The translations under genes were made by a program, and so were the position numbers. From Tenderia sp965602225 (GTDB lineage: Bacteria > Pseudomonadota > Gammaproteobacteria > Tenderiales > Tenderiaceae), in NCBI GenBank assembly GCA_965602225.1, contig CBFCYE010000001.1:62001-126000 (forward strand): a stretch of DNA of 64,000 bases, read 5' to 3'. This document shows, piece after piece, positions 63,512 through 64,000 of the stretch. The notes beneath the pieces were generated by a model, which saw only the letters and a program-made list of their open reading frames with translations, searched no databases and had not been told where the DNA came from. How positions within the stretch are numbered: the stretch's first letter is position 1; each line of letters starts with the position of its first letter.

Positions 63512-64000
<489 letters not shown>

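Overview
The window looks like chromosome from a free-living, sulfur-oxidising gammaproteobacterium; the species cannot be resolved from sequence alone. Evidence for the lineage is the gene order dnaX-ybaB-recR next to the 4.5S RNA, the ilvB-ilvH-ilvC / pssA / leuA neighbourhood, the divergent ybbAP/tesA pair and a second EF-G of the Vibrio/Shewanella type. Evidence for the lifestyle is a SorAB-type sulfite dehydrogenase beside molybdenum uptake and cofactor genes, a split YeeE/YedE (thiosulfate/sulfur transport family) pair, a SulP permease, small c-type cytochromes and an NsrR-like sensor.

Layout. 1-7.6 kb: end of rmuC, hpnD (hopanoid precursor), an orphan response regulator, nnr/queG, orn, a small cytochrome c, rsgA, an nsrR-like gene and a membrane protein. 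7.6-16.5 kb: recR, ybaB, dnaX, 4.5S RNA, a cyclic-nucleotide-binding protein, SulP, YeeE/YedE pair, a DUF1439 protein, a lone FimV N-terminal domain, a PhnA-like protein and tRNA-Ser(GGA). 16.6-28.9 kb: putA, then a co-directional glycerol-phosphate-flavoured run (2-hydroxyacid dehydrogenase, FGGY kinase, glycerophosphodiesterase, short GlpD, aldolase/dehydrogenase fusion), a lipoprotein gene between two copies of a ~123-bp repeat, and ettA.

29.2-33.5 kb is the clear accessory island: an AT-rich run of six integron-type gene cassettes separated by attC sites, with no integrase in the window (a CALIN). In all six cassettes the R'' box at the 3' end is complementary to the core at that same cassette's own 5' end, which is the signature of real cassettes. 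Cargo is one GFA-family enzyme, one lipoprotein and four unrecognised membrane proteins. This is the best candidate here for undescribed biology.

33.7-48.4 kb: fusA2, a dienelactone hydrolase, MscS channel, amidase, rimI, family-4 UDG, leuA preceded by its own promoter and a 32-codon leucine-rich leader ORF, pssA, ilvC-ilvH-ilvB preceded by tandem hairpins, a MIF-family protein, a second dienelactone-hydrolase-fold protein lacking the nucleophile Cys, and a methyltransferase. 48.4-64 kb: a 32-aa membrane miniprotein, ybbP/ybbA/tesA, a thioesterase, a yadGH-like exporter, sorAB, moaB-moeA, modABC, two small membrane proteins, a GreA/B-like protein, a SpoU methyltransferase and the end of an adenine deaminase. 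The sorAB-moa/moe-mod run forms one functional block: molybdate import, cofactor assembly and a molybdenum enzyme feeding sulfite electrons to cytochrome c.
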